In this document: in pieces, positions 8,835-15,861 of the stretch
Layout: the number at the start of each line of letters is the position of its first letter
Numbering within the stretch: the first letter of the stretch is position 1
Source: Pseudomonas turukhanskensis
Lineage (GTDB): Bacteria > Pseudomonadota > Gammaproteobacteria > Pseudomonadales > Pseudomonadaceae
Assembly: GCF_027922365.1 (NCBI RefSeq)
Contig: NZ_BSFN01000031.1
Span: 1 to 37,101 of the forward strand
Length of the DNA stretch: 37,101 nucleotides
Direction of reading: 5' to 3'
Notes under the pieces: model-generated
Told to the model about the DNA's origin: nothing
The model's database searches: none
The model's input: only the letters and a program-made list of their open reading frames with translations
Made by a program: the position numbers and the translations under genes

Positions 8835-8878
8835 GGGGTCGTCCCCGATCTTTAAGGCGGCCCGAGGTCGTCCTCAGG
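8835..8878 (-). promoter_or_regulatory. guanidine-II riboswitch (mini-ykkC motif)
   Basis: Read on the minus strand, the leader of gdx holds two short hairpins with identical loops. GAGG-ACGA-CCTC lies at 8875-8864, extended by flanking CC/GG pairs and a U-G wobble. GGGG-ACGA-CCCC lies at 8846-8835. They are joined by a 17-nt linker, and the second ends about 20 nt before the start codon. Two stems each capped by ACGR are the defining mini-ykkC pattern, the class that senses free guanidinium and switches on Gdx. Control is probably at translation, because no U-tract follows. A weak promoter (TTGCCC, 16 nt, CAAAAT) may lie just upstream. Confidence 0.93.
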
Positions 8879-8929
8879 CTGTGCAGTATTTTGCACAAAG
8901 CTCGCCCAAGGGCAAGCCTGTGATGTGTT

Positions 8930-9904
8930 TCAGGATAAGGGTTGCGCCGGCTTTTCCAGCTCAACAGGCGCCACCACATCGTCTTCCATGCGGCGGAACC
9001 AGGTGGCCAGCAAGGCCCCGGAAATATTGTGCCACACGCTGAACAGCGCGCTAGGCACCGCCGCCAGTGGTGAAAAGTGCGCGCTGGCCAGCGCCGCACC
9101 AAGTCCTGAGTTCTGCATGCCCACTTCCAGCGCCAGAGATTTGCGTTGCGCCAGCGGCAATTTGAACACCTTGCCGGTGAAGTAGCCGAGCAGAAAACCG
9201 AAGCTGTTGTGCAGAATTACCACCGCCATGATCAGCAGGCCGGACTCGGCAATCTTCGCCTGACTGGCCGCCACCACGGCACTGACGATCAGCACGATGC
9301 TGACCACCGACACCAGCGGCAGCACGTCCACTGCCAAGCGTGTACGTTCACCCAGTAGCCGTTGCGCCGCCACGCCCAGCACGATTGGCAGCAACACCAC
9401 CTGCAGAATCGACCAGAACAGGTCGGCGAATGACACCGGCAACCAGGCCGAGGCCAGTAGCCAGATCAGCGCCGGCGTCAGGAGCGGGGCGAGCAGGGTG
9501 GTGACGGCGGCGATGGCCACCGACAACGCCAGATCGCCCTTGGCCAGCCAGGTCATCACGTTCGAGGCGGTGCCACTTGGGCAGCAGCCCACCAGAATGA
9601 CCCCGACCGCAATTTCTGGCGGCAACTGGAATAGCTGGCACAGCAGCCAGGCCACGCCCGGCATGATCACAAAATGCGCGACCACGCCCAGCGCCACGCG
9701 CCACGGATGGCGAGCGACTTCGGCGAAGTCGTCGAGCTTGAGCGTAAGGCCCATGCCGAACATCACCACGCCCAGCAGCGGCACGATGGCGACCTTAAGG
9801 CCGATAAACCAGCTCGGTACAAAGAACGCCACCACGGCGAACAGCAGCACCCAGTAAGCGAAGGTATTGCCGACGAATCGGCTGAGTGCTGCCAGAGCGC
9901 GCAT
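8930..9904 (-). CDS. bile acid:sodium symporter (BASS) family transporter
   Basis: A 324-residue inner-membrane protein with about nine or ten hydrophobic helices and BASS family motifs: GVVMFGMGLTLKLDDF, the sodium-site segment VGCCPSGTASNVMTWLAKGDLALSVA, and LEVGMQNSGLGAALA. Bacterial members move varied organic anions with sodium, for example pantoate or ketopantoate in PanS-like proteins, so bile acid is not implied. The start at 9904 follows AGGA about 9 nt upstream. It lies 28 nt downstream of rdgC on the same strand and may be cotranscribed with it. The gdx riboswitch leader follows. Confidence 0.9.
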   Translation of the reverse strand: MRALAALSRFVGNTFAYWVLLFAVVAFFVPSWFIGLKVAIVPLLGVVMFGMGLTLKLDDFAEVARHPWRVALGVVAHFVIMPGVAWLLCQLFQLPPEIAVGVILVGCCPSGTASNVMTWLAKGDLALSVAIAAVTTLLAPLLTPALIWLLASAWLPVSFADLFWSILQVVLLPIVLGVAAQRLLGERTRLAVDVLPLVSVVSIVLIVSAVVAASQAKIAESGLLIMAVVILHNSFGFLLGYFTGKVFKLPLAQRKSLALEVGMQNSGLGAALASAHFSPLAAVPSALFSVWHNISGALLATWFRRMEDDVVAPVELEKPAQPLS

Positions 9905-9932
9905 GTAAGTGTCCTAAAGTGCTGTGGGAGGC

Positions 9933-10853
9933 TTAGATGCCCTGCGGGATTTCTTCGCCGCCGAGGGCTTCGAACAGCTGCGGCAGGAACTCGGTGAAGG
10001 TCAGCATCATCAGGGTGAAGCTGGCATCCAGTTGGCCCAGTGCTTCGTCGCCACCGTCCTGTTCAGCCTGGTCGGTGAGCAGGTCTTCAAAGCGTAGGCG
10101 TTTGATGATGGTTTTGTCGTCGAGCACGAAGGAGAGTTTGTCTTCCCAGGCCAGCGACAGCTGGGTGACGAATTTGCCGGCCGACAGGTGCAGCTGGATC
10201 TCTTCGCTGGTCAGGTCCTGACGCTTGCAACGCACAATGCCGCCGTCTTCCTGAGTGTCGCGCAGCTCGCATTCATCCAGAACGTGGAAGCCTGGCGCGG
10301 CGGTCTGGGTTTTGACCCAGTCGGTCATGGTGGCGGTCGGGGCCACTTTTACCGACAGTGGGCGCACTGGCAACGAACCGATGGCCTCGCGCAGGGTGGA
10401 CAGCAGGTCTTCGGCTTTTTTCGGGCTGGCGGCATTTACCAGAATCAGGCCCTGCTTCGGCGCGATAGCGGCGAAGGTGGACGAGCGACGGATAAAGGCG
10501 CGTGGCAGGAAGGCCTGGATGATTTCATCCTTGATCTGGTCGCGTTCTTTTTTGTAGACCTTGCGCATTTGCTCGGCTTCGATTTCGTCGACCTTCTCTT
10601 TGACCGCGTCGCGCACGACGCTGCCCGGCAGAATGCGGTCTTCTTTACGCGCGGCAATCAGCATGAAGTCTTGGCTGACGTGCACCAGCGGTGCGTCTTC
10701 ACCTTTACCGAAGGGCGCGATAAAACCGTAGGTGGTCAATTCCTGGCTGGCGCAGGGGCGAGCGGGTTTGGCGGCCAGTGCGGTTTCCAGTGCTTGCGCA
10801 TCGAAGGGCAGATCTTGGGTGAGGCGATAGACGAGCAGGTTACGGAACCACAT
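9933..10853 (-). CDS. rdgC: recombination-associated protein RdgC
   Basis: This 306-residue protein matches RdgC along its whole length. It begins MWFRNLLVYRLTQDLPFD, has the central PRAFIRRSSTFAAI and VDEIEAEQMRKVYKKERDQIKDEI helices, and ends in QLFEALGGEEIP. RdgC is a nucleoid-associated, ring-forming DNA-binding protein that limits RecA loading and is involved in recombination and replication. The length is normal for the family. GGAG lies about 10 nt upstream of the ATG at 10853. Its promoter region is shared, in divergent orientation, with the tRNA operon. Confidence 0.97.
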   Translation of the reverse strand: MWFRNLLVYRLTQDLPFDAQALETALAAKPARPCASQELTTYGFIAPFGKGEDAPLVHVSQDFMLIAARKEDRILPGSVVRDAVKEKVDEIEAEQMRKVYKKERDQIKDEIIQAFLPRAFIRRSSTFAAIAPKQGLILVNAASPKKAEDLLSTLREAIGSLPVRPLSVKVAPTATMTDWVKTQTAAPGFHVLDECELRDTQEDGGIVRCKRQDLTSEEIQLHLSAGKFVTQLSLAWEDKLSFVLDDKTIIKRLRFEDLLTDQAEQDGGDEALGQLDASFTLMMLTFTEFLPQLFEALGGEEIPQGI

Positions 10854-10941
10854 GAGGGCAGAACTCCATTTTTCGCAAAGCGCGCATTATTCCCCCCTGG
10901 GCGCCATTGGCCAACCCTGCGCTAAGCCTTTGGAACGTCAG

Positions 10942-10992
10942 TAAAAATTATTTTAAAAAGGGCTTGCCAGGGTGAGCATCGCTACGTATCAT
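10942..10992 (+). promoter_or_regulatory. tRNA operon promoter with UP-like element
   Basis: TTGCCA (10964-10969) and TATCAT (10987-10992) are separated by exactly 17 nt. An A/T-only tract at about 10943-10959 forms an UP-like element, and a GC-rich discriminator (GCGCCCC) follows the -10 box. This is the usual design of a strong, stringently controlled sigma-70 promoter. It lies just before tRNA-Val. Confidence 0.75.
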
Positions 10993-11013
10993 GCGCCCCA
11001 CTTCGAGAGTGAA

Positions 11014-11089
11014 GGGTGATTAGCTCAGCTGGGAGAGCATCTGCCTTACAAGCAGAGGGTCGGCGGTTCGATCCCGTCATCACCCACCA
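11014..11089 (+). tRNA. tRNA-Val (anticodon TAC)
   Basis: A 76-nt cloverleaf with encoded CCA. The acceptor GGGTGAT pairs with ATCACCC. The D-arm holds TAGCTCAGCTGGGAGAGC, the anticodon loop CTTACAA gives TAC, and the T-arm contains GGTTCGATCCC. It is followed 17 nt later by tRNA-Asp in the same transcript. Confidence 0.97.
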
Positions 11090-11106
11090 ATCTCTTGAGG
11101 TTACGC

Positions 11107-11183
11107 GCAGCGGTAGTTCAGTCGGTTAGAATACCGGCCTGTCACGCCGGGGGTCGCGGGTTCGAGTCCCGTCCGCTGCGCCA
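11107..11183 (+). tRNA. tRNA-Asp (anticodon GTC)
   Basis: A 77-nt cloverleaf with encoded CCA. The acceptor GCAGCGG pairs with CCGCTGC, with discriminator G. The D-arm holds TAGTTCAGTCGGTTAGAA, the anticodon loop CTGTCAC gives GTC, and the T-arm contains GGGTTCGAGTCCC. It is the last gene before the accessory-looking block to the right, and its 3' end is a possible integration target, although no duplicated fragment was found in the window. Confidence 0.97.
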
Positions 11184-11224
11184 TATTTAGCTAGCTCTAT
11201 AGACTGAAGTAGAGCAAGCGCTTG

Positions 11225-11250
11225 AAAAGCGACCTTAGGGTCGCTTTTTT
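11225..11250 (+). terminator. terminator of tRNA-Val/Asp operon
   Basis: AAAAGCGACC, loop TTAG, and GGTCGCTTTT form a 10-bp stem that continues into TTTTTT. It is a canonical intrinsic terminator 42 nt after tRNA-Asp. Confidence 0.9.
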
Positions 11251-11365
11251 CGTTTCTGCGTTTCCAAAAACATTCCCGTTTGGGGGTGTGCGCTTCTTTG
11301 TTTTCGCTGGGGTTGCGTCCGGATATCCCTGCAGCGGCGCTCTATTTGCAAGCGCCGCCCTGCGG

Positions 11366-12127
11366 TCACGCCTGTTGAATGGTGACCTTTTGCTGCGTCA
11401 GGCTTGTCAGCAATTTGCCACTCGGCGGCTGGTCGGTGATCAGACTGTCGACCTGGTGCCACGAGGCGTAGCGCCCAGCAAAGGTGGTGTTGAATTTCGA
11501 GTGGTCGGCCACCACCACGGTCTTGCCGGCGCGCTGCACCATGGTGCTGTACACGGCGCTGCAATCGAGCAGTGCTTCGCTCGGCCCTTCCTCGCTCAAG
11601 CCACTTGCACCCAGCACCGTGTAGTCGGCAGAAAACCCGTTCAAAAACGCCACGGCATGGGCGCCGACCATCGCGCCCTCCGTCGGGTTGTACTCGCCTG
11701 GCACCACAATCACGCGAATGGTCGGGTTGATCGATAGCACGGTGGCCACGCCAAAGGAGTGGGTGATCACGGTGATGTTTTTCATCTCGGTGGCGATGCG
11801 CCGCGCCACGTGCACGGTGGTGGACCCTGAACCAATCATGAGCAGCTTTCCATCACTGATCAGTTTTACCGTCGCCTTGGCAATGCGCTCGCGTTCAGCC
11901 ACGTACATGCGGTGGCGTTCGGTTACCGGCGGCTCCTGGGCAATGGCGCGAACGGCGCCGCCGTAGGTGCGGTTCAGGTGACCGCCGCTGGTCAATTCAT
12001 CCAGGTCGCGGCGGATGGTCTCGGTGGACACATCGTGCAGTTTGGCCAGGTCGACAATGCGCAGGCTCGGCGCGTTGTTCAGTTCGGCAAGAATTTTGGT
12101 TTGGCGTGCGGTTTTGGCTTTAGACAT
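11366..12127 (-). CDS. DeoR family transcriptional regulator
   Basis: This 253-residue protein has an N-terminal DeoR winged helix (RQTKILAELNNAPSLRIVDLAKLHDVSTETIRRDLDEL, residues about 8-48) with the family phrase GGHLNRTYGGAV. The DeoRC sugar-phosphate-isomerase-like sensor domain follows (GSGSTTVHVARRI, TVITHSFGVATVL, TVLGASGLSEEGPSEA, TVVVADHSKFN). Such proteins are usually repressors released by a phosphorylated metabolite. That fits a neighbouring kinase making a phosphorylated intermediate (inference). The ATG at 12127 gives the family's usual length; an upstream GTG at 12190 adds 21 unconserved residues. It is divergent from the kinase-aminotransferase operon and is probably its local regulator. 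Confidence 0.9.
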   Translation of the reverse strand: MSKAKTARQTKILAELNNAPSLRIVDLAKLHDVSTETIRRDLDELTSGGHLNRTYGGAVRAIAQEPPVTERHRMYVAERERIAKATVKLISDGKLLMIGSGSTTVHVARRIATEMKNITVITHSFGVATVLSINPTIRVIVVPGEYNPTEGAMVGAHAVAFLNGFSADYTVLGASGLSEEGPSEALLDCSAVYSTMVQRAGKTVVVADHSKFNTTFAGRYASWHQVDSLITDQPPSGKLLTSLTQQKVTIQQA

Positions 12128-12419
12128 GCGCGCGGCGTTCTCGTGTAGGTGGCTGGCGCAGTCTGGCTGCGCTTCTGTGGTGTTCGCCACAAAAAATCTG
12201 CGTTAAGTGGCAATAATAGATCAAGCTGTTGTGTGGCGGCCATCGCTGCGCCCGACTTTATTGCGCCGCCCGGTTGTTGATTTTCCTCGGGTTTACCTGA
12301 GACAGCCGATCAGCTCCTAGCGGTCCTGCCACAAAAATATGTTGCAACCTCCAATTTAAAGCTTGGCAGTCCTCAGATAAATGTTGTACTTCTATCATAT
12401 CTGGGGTGTGGAGGTTGTC
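12128..12419. promoter_or_regulatory. divergent control region between deoR-type gene and kinase operon
   Basis: This 292-nt non-coding stretch holds repeated short motifs that could be operators. GCCACAAAAA occurs at 12186-12195 and 12328-12337 in the same orientation. ATGTTGCAAC at 12339-12348 contains the palindrome GTTGCAAC. ATGTTGTAC lies at 12381-12389. CAGATA at 12374 and TATCTG at 12403 are inverted about 23 nt apart. None is individually significant, but their clustering between a regulator and its probable target operon is suggestive. No convincing -35/-10 pair was identified. Confidence 0.4.
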
Positions 12420-13424
12420 ATGCTGTACGAGAGCGATTTTCTGCAACGGCTGGAGTGTGGCTTGCGCGGCGCCCTGCCGGCGTGGGGCATGCCGCAGGAA
12501 GCAGCGCTGACGCTGCTGGCGATCTCCGAAAACGCCACCTATCTGGTCGAAGACCGCGCCACCCACAAGCGTCTAGTGCTGCGGGTGCAGCGGCCGAACT
12601 ACCACAGTGTGGCTGAGGTGGAGTCTGAGCTTGCCTGGATACATGCCCTGCGCGACTCGGGCCTGGTGAGCGCGCCGGCGCCGATTGCCACGCTGGACGG
12701 CGCCGCCTGGCGGGCGTTCGAAGATGACGGCGTGCTGCGCACTGTTACCGCCTTCGAATGGATGCCGGGCAAGGAGCCGGACATGAGTACCGATCTAGCG
12801 GGCTGGTACCGCGTACTGGGGCAAATCAATGCGCGGCTGCATCAGCACAGCCGCCAGTGGGCCAAGCCCCAGGGCTTTGTGCGCAAGGTGTGGAATTTCG
12901 ACACCATCATTGGCGAGCAAGCTTATTGGGGCGACTGGCGCGAGGCGTTGGGGTTGAGTGCCGAAGGGCGTGCGGTGCTGGAGCGCACCCATCAATTGTT
13001 GCGCGAGCAGACGGCAGACTACGGTATGAGCGCCGAGCGTTTCGGGCTGGTGCACTGCGATATGCGTCTGGCCAATCTGCTGGTGGAAAACGATCATCTG
13101 AGCGTCATCGATTTCGATGACTGCGGCCTGAGCTGGTTTGTTTACGACTTCGCCGCCTGCATCAGCTTTCTCGAACAAGACCCGCGCGTGCCGGACTTTC
13201 TCGCCGCCTGGCTGGATGGCTACCGCAGCGTATCGCCGCTCTCGGCCGAGGATGAGGCGGCCATCCCCATGCTGATCATGTTGCGCCGCATGCAGCTCAC
13301 TGCCTGGGTGGCCAGTCATGCCGAAACGCCGACGGCGCAGTCGATGGGCACCGATTACACCCGTGGCACGGTGGCTTTGGCCAAGCGCTACCTTCAAGAA
13401 CAGGCAGAGAGGGCGCCGGTATGA
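12420..13424 (+). CDS. APH-fold small-molecule kinase, candidate amino-alcohol kinase
   Basis: A 334-residue cytosolic protein of the APH/choline-kinase/homoserine-kinase-II fold. The catalytic loop VHCDMRLANLL (Asp214, Asn219) and the metal site VIDFDDCG (Asp231, Asp233) are intact. The N-lobe segment RLVLRVQRPNYHSVAEVESELAWIHALR contains the nucleotide-binding strand and the glutamate helix. GGAGG 5 nt before the ATG at 12420 fixes the start; 13 in-frame upstream codons are excluded. Its stop overlaps the start of the PLP enzyme (ATGA), which implies coupled expression. In vertebrates an APH-fold hydroxylysine kinase works with an AGXT2L phospho-lyase. The same kinase plus phospho-lyase pairing here suggests that it phosphorylates the hydroxyl of an amino alcohol. 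Aminoglycoside resistance is unlikely given this context. Confidence 0.8.
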   Translation: MLYESDFLQRLECGLRGALPAWGMPQEAALTLLAISENATYLVEDRATHKRLVLRVQRPNYHSVAEVESELAWIHALRDSGLVSAPAPIATLDGAAWRAFEDDGVLRTVTAFEWMPGKEPDMSTDLAGWYRVLGQINARLHQHSRQWAKPQGFVRKVWNFDTIIGEQAYWGDWREALGLSAEGRAVLERTHQLLREQTADYGMSAERFGLVHCDMRLANLLVENDHLSVIDFDDCGLSWFVYDFAACISFLEQDPRVPDFLAAWLDGYRSVSPLSAEDEAAIPMLIMLRRMQLTAWVASHAETPTAQSMGTDYTRGTVALAKRYLQEQAERAPV

Positions 13425-14755
13425 CTGAGTCAAAGCAAATTCTGGCGCTCAATCGCTTCGATGCGGGCAGTACGGCACACCTGGATGCGCGTGTGGCCAA
13501 TCTGGTCGAGCGCCGCATGCGGTCGTTTGGGGCTTCGTCGGTGCTCTTCTATCAGAAGCCGTTGGAGATCGTGCGGGCCGAAGGCGTCACCATGTACGAC
13601 GCTGCCGGCAAGCCGTATCTGGACGTCTATAACAATGTGCCGACCGTGGGCCATTGCCATCCGGCCGTGGTGGCGGCCATCAGCGAGCAGGCGGGCAAGC
13701 TGGCGACCAACAGCCGCTACCTTTACGAGAATTTGCACACCTATGCCGAAACACTGCTGGCGACGTTCCCGTCGGCACTCTCGAACCTGGTGTTGACCTG
13801 CACGGGCAGTGAAAGCAACGACATCGCCCTGCGCATGGCGCAAACCTATTCCGGCGGCACTGGTTTTGTGGTGACCGAGACGGCGTATCACGGCAATACC
13901 AGTGCGGTCATGGAAATTTCCCCATCCTCCTACAAAAAGGGGCGGGCGCTGCCGGCGCATATTCGCAGCATTCCCGCGCCGGACAGCTACAACCTCGCGC
14001 CGGGGCGGGATGTCGGCGCTGTGTTTGCCGCCAATCTGCAGGCGGCCATTGATGACCTGGAAAGCAGTGGCGTGACCTTCGCGGGGCTGATCGTCGACAC
14101 GATCTTTTCCAGCGATGGCGTGTTTGCCGATCCGGTGGGGTTTCTCGCCAAAGCGGTTGAGGTGACACACAAGGCGGGCGGGCTGTTTATTGCCGATGAA
14201 GTGCAGCCTGGCTTTGGGCGAACCGGTAAAGGGCATTGGTGTTTCGCGCGGCACGGTGTGGTGCCGGACATCGTTACTTTAGGCAAGCCGATGGGTAATG
14301 GTTTCCCCATGGCGGGGGTGGTCACCCGGCCTGAACTGCTTGAGGGCTTCTGTGCGGAAACGGGCTACTTCAATACCTTCGGGGCGAACCCGGTGGCGGC
14401 CGCAGCCGGCTTGGCGGTATTGCAGGTAATTGAGCGCGAAGGCTTGATTGCCAATGCGGACAAAGTGGGCACGCTGTTGCGCGATGGCTTGCGCCAGTTG
14501 GGCCGCAGCGATGCGCGCATTGGTGATGTGCGCGGCGCAGGGTTGTTTGTTGGGCTGGAATTCAGCGGTGCCGATAAAGCGCCGGATGCCGAGTTGGCGG
14601 CGTATGTGATCAACGCCATGAAAGAGCGCGGCGTGTTGATTGGCGCGGCCGGTGCCTACGGCAACGTACTGAAGATTCGCCCGGCGTTGTGCTTTAGCGA
14701 GGCTAACGCCGGGTTCTTCGTGGAGACGCTGGCAGCGGTGTTACGAAGTGTCTGA
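13421..14755 (+). CDS. class III PLP enzyme of the AGXT2L group, candidate amino-alcohol-phosphate phospho-lyase
   Basis: A 444-residue fold-type I PLP enzyme. Lys289 in TLGKPMGNGFP is the expected Schiff-base lysine, Asp259 in FIADEVQPGFGR binds the pyridine nitrogen, and TGSESND (128-134) contacts the phosphate. Annotated by family alone it would be an aminotransferase. However, NNVPTVGHCHP (71-81), ATNSRYLYEN, LFYQKPLEIVRAEG, GKPMGNGFPMAGVV and GYFNTFGANPV follow, as I remember it, the human ethanolamine-phosphate phospho-lyase (ETNPPL) closely. Those enzymes eliminate phosphate and ammonia from a phosphorylated amino alcohol to give an aldehyde. Translational coupling to a kinase supports this. 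True transaminase activity remains the alternative. A family B hairpin lies downstream. Confidence 0.82.
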   Translation: MTESKQILALNRFDAGSTAHLDARVANLVERRMRSFGASSVLFYQKPLEIVRAEGVTMYDAAGKPYLDVYNNVPTVGHCHPAVVAAISEQAGKLATNSRYLYENLHTYAETLLATFPSALSNLVLTCTGSESNDIALRMAQTYSGGTGFVVTETAYHGNTSAVMEISPSSYKKGRALPAHIRSIPAPDSYNLAPGRDVGAVFAANLQAAIDDLESSGVTFAGLIVDTIFSSDGVFADPVGFLAKAVEVTHKAGGLFIADEVQPGFGRTGKGHWCFARHGVVPDIVTLGKPMGNGFPMAGVVTRPELLEGFCAETGYFNTFGANPVAAAAGLAVLQVIEREGLIANADKVGTLLRDGLRQLGRSDARIGDVRGAGLFVGLEFSGADKAPDAELAAYVINAMKERGVLIGAAGAYGNVLKIRPALCFSEANAGFFVETLAAVLRSV

Positions 14756-14799
14756 TCGGATGTTGGGCAACTATCGGTAAAACCAAAAATCCGCCGCTT

Positions 14800-14847
14800 C
14801 GCCGATGTGGGTGTATCGGCGAATATCCCCTGGTGGGGATATTCGCC
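14800..14847. repeat. dispersed hairpin repeat, family B, copy 2
   Basis: A perfect 13-bp stem, GGCGAATATCCCC (14818-14830), loop TGGT, GGGGATATTCGCC (14835-14847), is followed by CTACG. An overlapping second stem, CGCCGAT (14800-14806) with ATCGGCG (14815-14821), can form instead. It lies between the convergent PLP enzyme and SDR genes and may terminate both. It is related to the element at 6347-6374. Confidence 0.7.
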
Positions 14848-14859
14848 CTACGCCTCGGT

Positions 14860-15624
14860 TTAACCCAATGCCGCGCTCGACTCGGGCAACACCTGCCCAC
14901 CATCGATCACCAACGTCTGCCCCGTAATGAACCCTGCCTCGCGGGTTGAGAAAAACAGCACCGCGTTGGCGATATCTTCCACGCTGCCCAGGCGGCGCAG
15001 TGGAATGGAAGCCGCCATTTCTGCCTGGTACTGCTCGCCCATTCCCGCCAGACCCTCGGTCAGAATATTGCCAGGCATCACGGCGTTGATGGTGATGCCA
15101 TGGGCGGCCAGTTCAATCGCCGCCGTGCGCATGAAACCCAGTTGCCCGGCCTTGCTCGCGGCGTAGTGCGACCATCCGGGGTAACCGGTAATGGGGCCGG
15201 TGATCGAGGAGGTCAGCACGATGCGGCCAAAGCCGTTGGCCTTCATCACTGGCAGCACAGCTTTGGTGCTCAGAAACGTGGAGCGCAGGTTGGTGTTGAT
15301 CACATGGTCGAAGTCTTCAACGCTCATGTCGCCCAGGCGCGCCGAAGGAAAAATGCCGGCGTTGGCGGCCAGTACGTCCACGCTGCCGTAGCGCTCGACC
15401 GCGGCTTGCACCATCGCCAGACAGGCGTCTTCCTGGCTGACATCGGCGGCAAAGCCCGAGGCATGCGGGCCGATGTCGCGCGCCACCTGTTCGGCGTCGC
15501 TCAGCGAGCGCGACACCACCAGTACATTCAACCCAGCCTGGCCGTAGCGTTTGGCGATGCCCAGGCCAATGCCACGGCTGGCGCCCGTGACGATCACGGT
15601 CCTTTTTTGTAGTGACTCAAACAT
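14860..15624 (-). CDS. short-chain dehydrogenase/reductase
   Basis: This classical 254-residue SDR has the Rossmann motif TGASRGIG (13-20), NAG (88-90), the catalytic Ser140 in LTSS and YAASK with Tyr154 and Lys158. The FabG-like C-terminal signature is ITGQTLVIDGGQ. It uses NAD(P)(H) to interconvert an alcohol and a carbonyl. The substrate cannot be read; its position between the PLP-enzyme operon and the importer suggests that it acts on the same amino alcohol or on the aldehyde product. GAGG lies about 9 nt before the ATG at 15624. It is divergent from the ABC importer and shares an AT-rich 237-nt promoter region with it. Confidence 0.9.
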   Translation of the reverse strand: MFESLQKRTVIVTGASRGIGLGIAKRYGQAGLNVLVVSRSLSDAEQVARDIGPHASGFAADVSQEDACLAMVQAAVERYGSVDVLAANAGIFPSARLGDMSVEDFDHVINTNLRSTFLSTKAVLPVMKANGFGRIVLTSSITGPITGYPGWSHYAASKAGQLGFMRTAAIELAAHGITINAVMPGNILTEGLAGMGEQYQAEMAASIPLRRLGSVEDIANAVLFFSTREAGFITGQTLVIDGGQVLPESSAALG

Positions 15625-15861
15625 TTTTGCTGCCTCGCTATCTTCGTGTTCCTTGGCGATTGCAATATGCAGACCAAAAAAGTAACCGTTAATAATCAGT
15701 TAGTTAGCTATTTTTAAGGGAAAAAACGGATTTTTTGCCGCTTTTTAGGGCGCGGCGACGGACCAATTTGGTGCTTTAAAAAAATGTTGAACATGCATCA
15801 TTTTTAAGTTTCACTCGTGTCATCTGCCATCACGCACCCCCGTCCTGGGGAGGAGAAGACG
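15625..15861. promoter_or_regulatory. AT-rich divergent promoter region, SDR versus ABC importer
   Basis: This non-coding stretch is much more AT-rich than its flanks. It contains ATGTTGAACAT (15784-15794), an odd-centred palindrome that shares ATGTTG..AC with two sites in front of the kinase operon, 78 nt upstream of the binding-protein start. It also contains several A/T runs. A shared operator for the DeoR-type regulator is possible but unproven, and specific -35/-10 boxes were not resolved. Confidence 0.4.

Noticed and set aside
8500..9102. 200-residue extended reading of the gdx gene
   Set aside because: The extension translates the riboswitch and part of the neighbouring gene in another frame. 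SMR proteins are about 105 residues and Glu13 fits the short form.
11334..11358. Terminator of the DeoR gene (GCGGCGCT/AGCGCCGC)
   Set aside because: The 8-bp stem is real but has no U-tract on the minus strand, so I do not call it a terminator.
12420..13424. Aminoglycoside resistance gene
   Set aside because: The APH fold is shared by many small-molecule kinases. Coupling to an AGXT2L-type PLP enzyme and a catabolic importer points to metabolism.
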